A DNA stretch of 64,000 nucleotides from RPQJ01 sp963698735 (GTDB lineage: Bacteria; Pseudomonadota; Gammaproteobacteria; Steroidobacterales; Steroidobacteraceae), in NCBI GenBank assembly GCA_963698735.1, contig CAVOSA010000029.1, positions 124,001-188,000 of the forward strand. The letters run 5' to 3'. Positions 35,358 to 45,933 of this stretch are shown piece by piece. Both the position numbers and the translations under genes were made by a program. Below the pieces are notes generated by a model. That model worked only from the letters and a program-made list of their open reading frames with translations. It was not told the DNA's origin and did no database searches. Every line of letters begins with the position of its first letter. The stretch's first letter is position 1.

Positions 35358-38185
35358 ATGAAGAGAATGCTCGTCAACGCAACTCAGGAAGAAGAGTTGC
35401 GCGTAGCGCTGGTCGACGGCCAGCGGATCTACGACCTCGACATAGAAATTCCGTCACGCGAGACCAAGAAGGCCAACGTCTACAAGGGCCGCATCACCCG
35501 CGTCGAACCCAGCCTCGAGGCTGCGTTCATCGACTACGGCGCTGACCGCCACGGTTTCCTGCCGTTGAAGGAAGTCGCCAAGGCTTTCTTCAAGGACAAG
35601 CAGCCCGGCCAGGAAGGCAACCGCGGCATCCGCGACCTCATCGAGGAAGGCCAGGACATCATCGTCCAGGTCGAGAAAGAAGAGCGTGGCAACAAGGGCG
35701 CTGCCCTGACCACGTTCATCAGCCTCGCCGGCCGCTTCCTGGTGCTGATGCCGAACAACCCCCGGGCCGGTGGCGTCTCGCGCCGTATCGAGGGCGAGGA
35801 CCGCGACCAGCTCCGCGAAGCGATGGACAACCTGCAGATCCCCGACGGCATGGGCGCCATCGTGCGCACCGCCGGCGTCGGCCGCTCCCCGGAGGAGCTG
35901 CAGTGGGACCTCAACAACCTCGTCGACATCTGGAACGCGATCCAGCAGGCCTCGGACAGCCGTCCGTCGCCGTTCCTGATCTACCGCGAGAGCACGGCGA
36001 TCCTGCGGGCACTGCGCGACTACCTCGCCGACGACATCGGCGAAATCCTGATCGACAAGCAGGAGGTGTACGAGGAAGCGCGCGAATACATGCAGCGCTT
36101 CATGCCGAACAACCTGCGCAAGCTCAAGCTCTACGACGACCACGTGCCGCTGTTCACGCGGTACCAGATCGAGAGCCAGATCGAGTCGGCGTACTCGCAC
36201 AAGGTGACGCTGCCTTCGGGCGGCAGCATCGTGATCGACCACACCGAGGCCCTGGTCTCGATCGACATCAACTCGGCGCGCAGCACCCGCGGCACCGACA
36301 TCGAGACGACGGCCTGCAACACCAACCTGGAAGCCGCGGACGAAATCGCGCGCCAGATGCGGTTGCGTGACGTCGGCGGCCTCATCGTCATCGACTTCAT
36401 CGACATGGAGTCGCAGAAGAACCAGCGCGCCGTGGAAGACCGCCTGCGCGACGCCGTGAAGCAGGACCGCGCCCGCATCCAGCTGGGCAAGATCTCGCGC
36501 TTCGGCCTGCTGGAACTGTCACGCCAGCGCCTGCGTCCTTCGATCAGCGAATCGACCAACATCGTCTGCCCGCGCTGCACCGGCATGGGCGTGATCCGCA
36601 GCGTCGAATCGCTGGCGCTCGCGGTGTTGCGACTGATCGGCGAGGAGGCCCGCAAGGACCGCACCGCCAAGGTCATCGCGCAGCTGCCGGTGGACGTCGC
36701 GACCTACCTGATGAACGAGAAGCGCGACTGGCTGCACGACATCGAGTCGCGCAGCCGGGTCGACATCGTGCTGGTGCCCAACAAGTACCTCGAGACCCCG
36801 GCCTACGAACTGCGCCGCGTGCGCGACGACGAGACGGACCTGCCCGAGAACTCGGTCATCAGCCACCACATGGCGGTCGAACCGAAGATCGACCTGGACG
36901 CGATCGCCACGGCCGAGGAAGAGAAAGCCCCGGCGCTGCAGCAGCCTGCCGTCACGACGATCGTGCCGAGCACCCCCGCTCCGCCCGCTGCGCCGGAACC
37001 TGTGGCCGCCCCGGTCGCCATCGCGGCGCCAGTGGTCGTGGCCGCGCCGGCCTTCGGTCCGCGCGACAACGTGCTGGTGCGGATGTGGCGCTGGCTCGCC
37101 GGCGACAAGCGTGCCCCCGAACCGAAGCCGGCGCCGTCAGCGCACTTTGGCCGCAGCGGCAAGGAAGCCGAACGCGAACGTCCGCGCAACGACCGTGACC
37201 GTGCCGAGCGTGGCGGCCGCGGACGTGACCGCGATGGCCGTCGCGACGGACGCGACAGCCGAGACGGTCGTCGCGATGGCCGTGTCGAGGGCCGTGGGAT
37301 CGCCGCGACGAAGCCCGTCGCGAGAACCGCGGCGAGGGCGCGCAGGGCCAGCAGGCCCGCGGCAATGAACCGCGCCGCGATGAGCAGAATCGCCCGCCGC
37401 AGCAGCCCCGTCGTGACGAAGGCTCGCGTGGTGGACGCCGTGACGGTGGCCAGGGCGGCGACGCCCCGCGCGAGGGCCAGCCGCGCCGTGAAGGTGGCCA
37501 GCCACAGGGTCAGCGCCAGCAGCAACCGCGCCCGCCGCGCGAGCCGCGGGAGCCCCGTGAACCGAGGCCGCCGCGGGAGCAGCGTGAACCGCAGGAAGCG
37601 CGCGAGCAGTTAGCTGCCGCGACTGCGGTCGTCGCAGCCGTCGCGAACGACATGACCGCTTCCGACACGTCAGCCGCACCGCCGATGGGCGACGGCCAGC
37701 AGCAGCGTCCCGAGGGCGATCGCAGCGAGCGCACCGGACGCCGTTCGCGTCGCGGCGGCCGCCGTCGTCGTGGCCGCAGTGAGGGTGGCGAGGCTTACGG
37801 TGCCGGCGCTGCCGCAGGTACTACTGGCGAAGGCAACTTCGACGAAGGCCCGGGTGGTGCAGGTGGTGACGACGCGGGTGGCAGCGACAATGCTGGCTAC
37901 GCGCCTGCTGCACCGGCGCCGCAGACGTTCGACGCTCCGCGTGAGTTCTCGGCCCCCTCGCCCGCCCCGAGCTACGAGGCCCCACGCGCGCCCGAACCGC
38001 GCTCGTTCGACTTCGACCGCCCCGCAGCCCCGCCACCTCCTCCGCCGGCCCCGCCGCGCGAAGTGGCGCCGGCACCCGCGCCGGTCGTGGTGCGTGAGCC
38101 GACCCCAATCGCGACGGCTTCCGAACCGCGCGAGTGGACGCCCACTCCGCCGACGGACGTGACGACGCCGCGCAACGAGCCGTAA
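35358..38185 (+). CDS. rne: RNase E; reading frame interrupted near 37296
   Basis: RNase E is the main endoribonuclease of RNA decay and forms the degradosome. From ATG 35358 the protein has the family start MKRMLVNATQEEELRVALVDG, the S1 domain, the DNase-I-like catalytic part (SIDINSARSTRGTD, IVIDFIDMESQKNQRAVEDRL) and the zinc-link CPRCTGMG with C404 and C407. After GRVEGRG at 37295 the frame turns into a nonsense basic tail ending at 37613. In the -1 frame the natural charged RNase E tail continues (DRRDEARRENRGEGAQ) to TAA at 38185. One more G in GGG at 37296-37298 gives one frame of 942 residues. Confidence 0.93.
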
Positions 38186-38205
38186 TGGTTCGAAGCCGTT
38201 AGAGG

Positions 38206-38240
38206 AAGCCCCGCGGAGAAATCAGCGGGGCTTTTTCTTT
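38206..38240. terminator. Terminator between rne and the phosphatase gene
   Basis: AAGCCCCGC (38206-38214) pairs with GCGGGGCTT (38225-38233), with a 10-nt loop, and is followed by TTTTCTTT. It ends the + strand rne transcript. On the other strand the stop codon of the phosphatase gene (38222-38224) lies in the loop and its KKK codons in the T-run. Confidence 0.93.
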
Positions 38241-38773
38241 GGATCGCCGGCCTGTCGACTCGCCACGCCCATCGATCGCACATTGCGGCGACGGCGCCTG
38301 AGATCGTCGGCCAGGCCGGCTGACGCCTGCTCAACCAGGTCGAGCACGTCCTCGAATCCCTGCGCGCCACCGTAGTACGGATCTGGAACGTCGTCCCTGC
38401 CCGCGCCTGCTGCGAACCCGAGGAACATGCGAATCCGCCCGTGATGCTCGGGCGGGCTGCGATCGAGCAGCGTCACGTGGTTGAGACGGTCCATCACGAG
38501 GATCAGGTCGAAGCGCTCGAAGTCGTCATCCTGCACCTGCCGCGCGCGCAGGCTCGACAGGTCAATGCCCCGCTTTGCCGCAGCCTTGACCGCGCGCGGA
38601 TCCGGCGGCTCGCCGACGTGGTAGTCGTGCGTCCCGGCAGAATCGATTTCGACGTCGAGATCCGGTGCATGCTCGCGCAGGTAATGACGGAACACGCCTT
38701 CGGCCGTCGGGGACCGGCAGATGTTGCCCATGCACACGAACAGGACCCTGGCCGCAGCCTTGCTTTCGGTCAC
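38222..38773 (-). CDS. Low-molecular-weight protein tyrosine phosphatase
   Basis: A 183-residue cytoplasmic phosphatase. The P-loop is CMGNICRS with nucleophile C14 and R20, and the general acid is the Asp in VPDPYYGG. The C-terminus after DLVEQASAG is basic and ends DPKKKPR, coded by the flank of the rne terminator. Members dephosphorylate proteins and arginine/tyrosine kinases of the Wzc type in some species. No kinase gene is seen here. Confidence 0.95.
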   Translation of the reverse strand: MTESKAAARVLFVCMGNICRSPTAEGVFRHYLREHAPDLDVEIDSAGTHDYHVGEPPDPRAVKAAAKRGIDLSSLRARQVQDDDFERFDLILVMDRLNHVTLLDRSPPEHHGRIRMFLGFAAGAGRDDVPDPYYGGAQGFEDVLDLVEQASAGLADDLRRRRRNVRSMGVASRQAGDPKKKPR

Positions 38774-38887
38774 TTCGACTCACGACCAGTGACTTTGGTA
38801 TGGCCGGATTCTGGCGTCCATGCGCCCGATTGTCACTGGCTCCGGGAGCGGGCCGACACCCGCCCCCACCCGTGAATCTGCGACACT

Positions 38888-39994
38888 ATGTTGAACGTGT
38901 TTACCGACCTCTCACTCGCCGCCCGTGTCATTTCGGAAGGTTTCCTTCCGGCCCGGTCCGCGTTGCTGCAGGGCCCACGTGAACCCGTCACGGGTCTCGT
39001 CGCACCTGACCGTATCCGCGGCATGCTGTTGGGGCTCGCCATCGGCGACGCCCTTGGGAACACCAGCGAGAGCCTGTCCGCGGCAGATCGCGCAGCGCAG
39101 TTCGGGGAGATTCGCGACTATCTGCCGAACGCCCGCTCTGCGGGCCGTCGCGTCGGGCTGCCCTCGGACGACAGCCAACTCGCTTTCTGGACGCTCGAGA
39201 GTCTGTTCGAGTGCGGAGGGTTTGATCCGGAGGACCTCGCCGCTCGCTTTGCGACCAGGGAGATCTTCGGCATCGGCCAGTCCGTGCGCCAGTTCCTGCG
39301 CAACCGCGCACAGGGCATGACACCCTGGTATCACTGTGGCGCCGAAAGCGCCGGCAACGGCGCCCTGATGCGCATTGCACCACTCGTGCTGCTGCACCCT
39401 GACGGCTCGAGCGCGGCTCTCTGGTTGAACACCGCCATGGCCTCGATCATTACCCATCGCGATGCGAGTTCGGTCGCCTCGTGCGTGGCGTTCGTCGACC
39501 TGCTCGCGCGCCTGTTGCGATTGCCGGCACCACCGACGTCCGACTGGATCACGACGACGTTTCTCGCAACCGTGCGACAGGTCTGCACCGACCAGCTCTA
39601 CCGTCCTCGCGGTGGACGCTTCGCCGATCGGGAGAGCACCTTCCCCGACCACCTCGAGTTCGTGCTCGGCGAGGCCGCGCGGCACGGCTGGAACACGCGC
39701 GAAGCGTGCGACGCCTGGCACTCGGGCGCATACCTGCTCGAGACGGTGCCAAGCGTGCTCTGGATCCTGGCCAGTCACGCGCACGACCCCGAGGAGGCGA
39801 TCGTCCGCGCCGTCAACGACACCCATGACAACGACACCGTGGCCGCGATAGTGGGTGCCGCGGTCGGGGCGCTGCATGGCAAGGAGGCACTGCCGGTGAG
39901 CTGGCAGAGAGGCCTGCTCGGGCGGACGACAATGAACGATGACGGGCGTGTGTTCCGGCTGATCGAGGCGGCGGTCAGGCACGAGTGGGCCTGA
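38888..39994 (+). CDS. ADP-ribosylglycohydrolase (DraG) family protein
   Basis: A 368-residue protein of the ADP-ribosylglycohydrolase superfamily. Two metal-binding Asp/Glu clusters are in LAIGDALGNTSES (GDALG at 53-57) and LPSDDSQLAFWTLE (SDDSQ 93-97), with a third in VNDTHDNDTVAAIVGAAVGALHG near the end. The middle is helical with THRDASSVASCVAFVDLLARLL. Such enzymes remove ADP-ribose from proteins, DNA or small molecules. The substrate here is unknown. No ADP-ribosyltransferase gene is nearby. No ribosome site is visible before the ATG. Confidence 0.92.
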   Translation: MLNVFTDLSLAARVISEGFLPARSALLQGPREPVTGLVAPDRIRGMLLGLAIGDALGNTSESLSAADRAAQFGEIRDYLPNARSAGRRVGLPSDDSQLAFWTLESLFECGGFDPEDLAARFATREIFGIGQSVRQFLRNRAQGMTPWYHCGAESAGNGALMRIAPLVLLHPDGSSAALWLNTAMASIITHRDASSVASCVAFVDLLARLLRLPAPPTSDWITTTFLATVRQVCTDQLYRPRGGRFADRESTFPDHLEFVLGEAARHGWNTREACDAWHSGAYLLETVPSVLWILASHAHDPEEAIVRAVNDTHDNDTVAAIVGAAVGALHGKEALPVSWQRGLLGRTTMNDDGRVFRLIEAAVRHEWA

Positions 39995-40037
39995 ATCGGG
40001 TGTAGGATTACCCGGGTTCATTCCTGGGGGACACGAC

Positions 40038-41558
<1,521 letters not shown>

Positions 41559-41560
41559 GC

Positions 41561-41989
41561 ATGGTCGACAGGGTCCTTGCCACTGCGGCGGCAGTCGAGC
41601 TGATCGAGCAGCTCAAGGCAAAGCACGGCCCCGGACTGATGTTCCACCAGTCCGGTGGCTGCTGCGACAACAGTGCCGCCAATTGCTACCTGCTGGGCGA
41701 GCTCACGATCGGCGCTGGCGACGTGTACCTGGGCGATATCGGCGGCTGCCCTTTTTACATGGGCAAGGCGCAGTACGAATACTGGCGTCACACGCAGTTG
41801 ATCATCGACGTGATCGAAGGCCATGGTGGGACCTTTTCGCTCGAAGGGCCCGAAGGCAAGGCTTTCCACACGCGATCGCGGGTGTTCACCGACGCGGAAA
41901 TGGCAGAACTGGACGCAGCCGACCGGCATCACGCCTTATCGACGACGAAACGCCAGCACGATGCACCAGACGCCGAACGCACCAAGTGA
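41561..41989 (+). CDS. DUF779 protein, aldehyde dehydrogenase partner
   Basis: A 142-residue DUF779 protein. Its core is FHQSGGCCDNSAANCYLLGEL followed by GDVYLGDIGGCPFYMGKAQYEYWRHTQLIIDVI, with conserved Cys residues (the CC pair, NC, GC) that could bind metal. DUF779 genes very often stand after ALDH genes of this kind, so it is presumably an accessory protein, but its biochemical role is not established to my knowledge. The last 25 residues are low-complexity and polar. Confidence 0.9.
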   Translation: MVDRVLATAAAVELIEQLKAKHGPGLMFHQSGGCCDNSAANCYLLGELTIGAGDVYLGDIGGCPFYMGKAQYEYWRHTQLIIDVIEGHGGTFSLEGPEGKAFHTRSRVFTDAEMAELDAADRHHALSTTKRQHDAPDAERTK

Positions 41990-42362
41990 CAGGATTACCT
42001 GGTAGTCCACGATGGTCGGCCGGCGCGCCGAGACAATGACCGCAGCCATCACCGCGGTCACGGCGATCAGCCCGACGCCGATGGCAAACCAGGCCGGCCT
42101 GGAGAAGAGCGTTCGAAAGCGGTCCCGCCGATTGCAGGCCAGGCGAAGCCCTGCCTGCCAGCAGATTCCGCAAAGGGCCAGCAGGATGAGAGCGAAGACG
42201 ATGGACGAGCTCGTCAAGGCCCGTCGGGTCTCCTCCTGGGCGGCGAAACTGAACAGCGCGCAGCCAAGGGCCGCAGTCAGGCCCGCCGCTGCGATCAGCA
42301 GGGCCGGCTCCGGCCAGGCGCGTCCAGACCGGACTGACCGGTTCCAGGTAGGGGTTGGTCAC
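41936..42362 (-). CDS. Small four-helix membrane protein; reading frame interrupted near 42302
   Basis: A GTG start at 42362 (MTNPYLEPVSPVWTRLAGAG) preceded by GAGG is out of frame with the hydrophobic part to 41936. A one-base loss in the CCC run (42301-42303 on +) joins them as GAGLLIAAAGLTAALG and gives about 142 residues with four membrane helices: AGLLIAAAGLTAALGCALF, SSSIVFALILLALCGICW, AIGVGLIAVTAVMAAVIV and VILSLGAFGVWCIVLAF. The hydrophobic part alone would start at TTG 42217 with 93 residues and three helices. Function unknown. It overlaps the DUF779 gene end by 54 nt. Confidence 0.6.
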
Positions 42363-42565
42363 GATTCACTCGACCTCACGCGAAGCGCCCCCGCCCGAGG
42401 GTGCTCAGATCCATCGCCATTCTGGTCCACGGCGCGCTGGTCCGGCGATTCTGGCCAGCGCATCAGGATGCACGCACACCGGCAACGCGGCTTCCGCGTT
42501 GGCGGATGCGGTTGTGCCCCGTCTACAATCTATCCCATCCGTGCAATTCATTCGCGAGGACGACC

Positions 42566-43459
42566 ATGAGCAACTTCGAGCAGCAGCAAGCCAAGTTCCG
42601 CACTGAACCGGGATTCATTGCCGCGCTGGACCAGAGTGGCGGCAGCACCCCCAAGGCCCTGAAGCTGTATGGCATCACGGAGGGCTCATGGTCCGGTGAT
42701 GCAGCGATGATGGACCTCATCCACGCCATGCGTGCCCGCATCATCACCAGTCCGGCTTTCAATGGTGACCGGATCCTCGGCGCCATCCTGTTCGAAGCCA
42801 CCATGGACCGGGACGTCCTGGGCCGACCCACGGCGGAGTACCTCTGGGACGTCAAGAAGGTGGTCCCGATCCTGAAGGTGGACAAGGGCCTCGAGGCGGA
42901 GACGAACGGCGTGCAGTTGATGAAGCCCATGCCGGACCTCGATCAGCTCCTGGCGCGGGCCCGGGCCAAGGGCATCTTCGGGACCAAGATGCGCTCGGTC
43001 ATCAAGCAGGCGAACCCGGCGGGCATTCGCGCGGTGGTGGACCAGCAGTTTGATGTCGCCCGGCAGATCATCACCGCGGGTCTCGTGCCGATCATCGAGC
43101 CGGAAGTGGACATCAACTGCCCGGACAAGGCGGCCGCCGAGGACCTGCTCAAGGCCGCGATCATGGTCAATCTCGACAAGTTGCCGGAAGGGCAGCTGGT
43201 GATGCTCAAGCTCACGCTGCCGAGCAAGGACAATCTCTACGCGGAGTGCATCAGCCATCCGCGAGTGCTGCGAGTGGTGGCACTTTCCGGCGGCTACTCG
43301 CGCGACGAAGCCAACAAGCGGCTCGCGCGCCAGCACGGCATGGTGGCCAGCTTCTCCCGCGCATTGACCGAGGGACTGACGGCGCAGCAGTCGGACGCGG
43401 AGTTCAACGCGGCCCTGGACCGGGCCATCGAGAGCATCTTCCAGGCCTCGAAGACCTGA
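42566..43459 (+). CDS. Class I fructose-bisphosphate aldolase
   Basis: It cleaves fructose-1,6-bisphosphate. The 297-residue single-domain protein resembles the bacterial class I aldolase of Staphylococcus type. Blocks: GFIAALDQSGGSTPKAL, VDKGLEAETNGVQLM, QFDVARQIITAGLVPIIEPEVDINCPDK, and the Schiff-base lysine region QLVMLKLTLPS. GAGGA precedes the ATG at 42566. In-frame codons upstream to 42401 lack this support. It stands alone, with no other glycolytic gene in the window. Confidence 0.95.
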   Translation: MSNFEQQQAKFRTEPGFIAALDQSGGSTPKALKLYGITEGSWSGDAAMMDLIHAMRARIITSPAFNGDRILGAILFEATMDRDVLGRPTAEYLWDVKKVVPILKVDKGLEAETNGVQLMKPMPDLDQLLARARAKGIFGTKMRSVIKQANPAGIRAVVDQQFDVARQIITAGLVPIIEPEVDINCPDKAAAEDLLKAAIMVNLDKLPEGQLVMLKLTLPSKDNLYAECISHPRVLRVVALSGGYSRDEANKRLARQHGMVASFSRALTEGLTAQQSDAEFNAALDRAIESIFQASKT

Positions 43460-43480
43460 GGAGCGGCAGAGGACTGACTC

Positions 43481-43708
43481 ATGGAACCCATCAGCGAAGT
43501 CCTGCGTCTGCTGAGGCGTCAGGCCGAGATCCAGAACGGCCTCCGGCGCTCGAACGCCTCGTGCGTCACGGACGAGCGCGAGCTGTTCCTGATCCGCCGG
43601 AAACTGTCTCGTTATCCTGCCGCGGTGCAGGCCATTGGAATTGCCTCCACCGAGCTGCAACGTCCGGCGGACGCGCTGAGCGTGGACGACGTCGGGAAGC
43701 GGTTCTAA
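43481..43708 (+). CDS. Small hypothetical protein
   Basis: A 75-residue ORF with AGAGGA before its ATG, 21 nt after the aldolase stop. It is helical and charged: VLRLLRRQAEIQNGLRRSNASCVTDERELFLIRRKLSRYPAAVQAI. There is no membrane helix or signal. Codon use resembles its neighbours. The ribosome site and close spacing suggest a real second gene of the aldolase transcript. I recognise no family. Confidence 0.6.
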   Translation: MEPISEVLRLLRRQAEIQNGLRRSNASCVTDERELFLIRRKLSRYPAAVQAIGIASTELQRPADALSVDDVGKRF

Positions 43709-43762
43709 CCAGCCAGGCGATCAGCGGAGCCGACGCGTTCGATCGCGCCGGCGGATTCGCCG

Positions 43763-43924
43763 TCATTTGAGATTCCGGTCAAACCAGCGGTGTCCGGCAT
43801 ACAGGCCGACACCGGACGCCACGGCCCCCAGCACCACGGCAGTCCCGAGCCCGACCTTCGCCCCCAGCCACCAGCCTGCCGACCCGACGAGGAACGCCGC
43901 CAGCCATCCGATCATTCCACGCAT
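43763..43924 (-). CDS. Small membrane protein
   Basis: A 53-residue protein, start MRGMIGWLAAFLVGSAGWWLG. Two hydrophobic helices (6-21 and 27-43, VVLGAVASGVGLYAG), then the end HRWFDRNLK. It begins 70 nt after the GntR-like regulator and is probably cotranscribed. GntR/YtrA-type regulators are often followed by membrane proteins. Longer in-frame starts up to 44077 overlap the regulator and look unlikely. Confidence 0.6.
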   Translation of the reverse strand: MRGMIGWLAAFLVGSAGWWLGAKVGLGTAVVLGAVASGVGLYAGHRWFDRNLK

Positions 43925-43994
43925 CACTGCACCGCCACTGCGTTGCGTCCGTCGATTGCCACGATGCGACGAATCGGCGAGCCCAGGTCGAACC

Positions 43995-44438
43995 TCACTC
44001 TTTCGACTCGGGCGGCCGCTCCATCCCCTCCAGGCGGACGAGCGCCGCCTTGAACATTCCCGTCGCCTCGCTCGCACTCAAGCCGCGCGCCGCAGCCTCC
44101 CGCACAGCCTTCAGCAATGCCGCCTCGAAACGAATCTGCGTGGCGTCGCCGATGCTCGGTTCACTCCCGTTCCCGGCAATGCACAACTGCCCCTCCTCGC
44201 GCTCCTCGATCAGCCCATCCGCCAGCAAGCGCGCGTAGGCTGACTGCACTTCCGCCGGCGTAATTGCCAACTCACTGGCAACGCGTTCGCTCGTGGGCAA
44301 CAGCGCGCCGGCCGGCAGGCGCTTTGCCTCCACGTCCTTGCGGATCACCTGGTACAGCCGTTCCGACAGCGACGGTGCGGCCAGGCCCTGCATTGCCTTT
44401 CGCCACCGACCGGTGCGGGTCGCCCAGTACTCATCCAT
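43995..44438 (-). CDS. GntR-family (YtrA-like) transcriptional regulator
   Basis: A 147-residue regulator. The winged helix is SLSERLYQVIRKDVEAKRLPAGALLPTSERVASELAITPAEVQSAYARLLADGLIEER, the GntR pattern. After it only about 60 helical residues follow, which fits the small YtrA subfamily without a large effector domain. The start at 44438 (MDEYWATRTGRW) has AGGAGGGAG in front. A second ATG at 44465 has none. The genes controlled are unknown. The next small membrane gene is a candidate. Confidence 0.88.
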   Translation of the reverse strand: MDEYWATRTGRWRKAMQGLAAPSLSERLYQVIRKDVEAKRLPAGALLPTSERVASELAITPAEVQSAYARLLADGLIEEREEGQLCIAGNGSEPSIGDATQIRFEAALLKAVREAAARGLSASEATGMFKAALVRLEGMERPPESKE

Positions 44439-44486
44439 GCTCTCCCTCCTGGAAATGTTTGCCAACCGACGGCAACGACCAAGCCA

Positions 44487-44780
44487 TCACTCAATCGCGA
44501 CGAGCTTGTCCTGGTCAAAGACCAGCACGTGGGTCGCGCTGTAGGACGAGTACGTCCAGCGGTACGACGTCGTCGCACCTACCACCTGCTGTCCGCTCCG
44601 CACCGGCACCACCTCCTCGCTCTTCGACGTCGGTTCCCCACAGTAGCTGAGTACCTCCGACTGCGTCATGCCGGTCACGACGATCTTGCTGCCGCAGCGA
44701 AGGCCGTCGTCCGCGACCGCAGTGCCGACGGTCGCGATGCCGGCCAGCACGGTGAAGATCAAGCTCGCGGAATTCTTCAT
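44487..44780 (-). CDS. DUF2845-family exported protein
   Basis: A 97-residue secreted or periplasmic protein. Signal peptide of about 23 residues (cleavage after VADA-like AVA). The mature part has DGLRCGSKIVVTGMTQSEVLSYCGEPTSKSEE, where the two Cys probably form a disulfide, and ends VLVFDQDKLVAIE. The pattern is that of the SmpA/DUF2845 fold. AAGGAGAG precedes the ATG. Function unknown. Confidence 0.82.
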   Translation of the reverse strand: MKNSASLIFTVLAGIATVGTAVADDGLRCGSKIVVTGMTQSEVLSYCGEPTSKSEEVVPVRSGQQVVGATTSYRWTYSSYSATHVLVFDQDKLVAIE

Positions 44781-44862
44781 GGCCACTCTCCTTTTCGCAA
44801 GGATACGCTGGACCGCATGTCCGCCCGTATTGCCCGGACCCGAGGTTTGCAGCCAGGTCGAC

Positions 44863-45804
44863 TCAACCTGCGGCATCATCCTGCAGCACCCGCTGCAGTA
44901 TCGTGCCGGTCGTGACGGCCGGATCCCAGCAGCATGCGCGGTTTCGCCCAGCCGCCTTGGCCACGAGCAACGCCTTGTCCGCCCGGTCGATGGATTCCTC
45001 CACGCTGATGTCGGGTTCCAGCAGCGCGATGCCGAACGAAGCCGTCGCGACAATGGAGTTGCCGGCAGGGCTGACGACCATCGGTGCCCCGGAAAGAGCC
45101 TCGCGGATGTGCTCGATCACCTTCCTGCCGGTGACCAGGTCCGTGCCCGGCAGCGAAATCAGGAATTCGTCACCACCGTAGCGAAACACCTTGTCATACG
45201 GCCGCAAGTGCTCCATGACATGCTGCACTGCCCCGGCCAGCAGCTGGTCGCCCGCAGCATGGCCGCATGTGTCATTGACCTGCTTGAGATTGTCCAGGTC
45301 CATGAACGCGACGCAGCAGTGTTGCACGTTGCGCCGCGCGAGTTCGCGCCACTCGCGCAGCGCGGGCAGGATTTCGGCGCGGCCATAGGCGCCGGTCAGC
45401 ACATCGCGGTTCCGGAGCGCACCCGAAACCTCGTGCCGCAGTGAATCCAGCTCGAGGAGCAGGCGTTCGCCGCCGGTGACGAGGTCGTCGTAGTCGCCAC
45501 GTGAGATCGTCGCGCCCGCGGCTGCCTCCAGCAGCAGTCGGGCCGCCACCTTGTGCAGGTGCTTGTGCTCGGCCTCGATCGCCGCGAACGCTGGCTCCTC
45601 CCAGAGCTCGACGGGAGCATGCTCGTAATACCACTGGCCGAAGCGACACAGACGGTGTGCGTTCTCTTCCATGTCATTCAGGTCACACGGCAGCCGGCAG
45701 ACAATCGCCCGGATGAGGTTCTCATGCCAGTGGGCGTGGTCGTGTGCAGCCTGGTCCAGCTGCTCGAGCGTGTGCTGCAAGACGGCCGGGGCCATGTGGA
45801 GCAT
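44863..45804 (-). CDS. Diguanylate cyclase with N-terminal CZB zinc-sensing domain
   Basis: A 313-residue cytoplasmic enzyme that makes c-di-GMP. The N-terminal half (1-120) has the CZB pattern of DgcZ: His in HDHAHWHENL, C53 in RLCRFGQWYY, and H80 and H84 in EHKHLHKVAARLL, which in DgcZ bind zinc and inhibit. The GGDEF domain has RYGGDEFLI and an allosteric I-site RPYD five residues before it, so product inhibition is expected. VLTGAYGR starts the domain. A c-di-GMP riboswitch lies at 28.9 kb of the same window. Confidence 0.93.
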   Translation of the reverse strand: MLHMAPAVLQHTLEQLDQAAHDHAHWHENLIRAIVCRLPCDLNDMEENAHRLCRFGQWYYEHAPVELWEEPAFAAIEAEHKHLHKVAARLLLEAAAGATISRGDYDDLVTGGERLLLELDSLRHEVSGALRNRDVLTGAYGRAEILPALREWRELARRNVQHCCVAFMDLDNLKQVNDTCGHAAGDQLLAGAVQHVMEHLRPYDKVFRYGGDEFLISLPGTDLVTGRKVIEHIREALSGAPMVVSPAGNSIVATASFGIALLEPDISVEESIDRADKALLVAKAAGRNRACCWDPAVTTGTILQRVLQDDAAG

Positions 45805-45933
45805 CGGTGTTCACCTCGCGCGCCGCAGGTGGTCAGCTCGGCGTGTTCCCGCGTTCTCAAGGGTCACGCACCCCCACCCCGACTTCAACCGGGCTCAATA
45901 CGTATTCCCGCGAACTTGCCCGCGTCCTGAGTC

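Noticed and set aside
37111..37613. A genuinely new Arg/Ala-rich C-terminal domain of RNase E
   Set aside because: The tail after 37296 is better explained as a frameshift, since the usual RNase E tail continues in the -1 frame to 38185.
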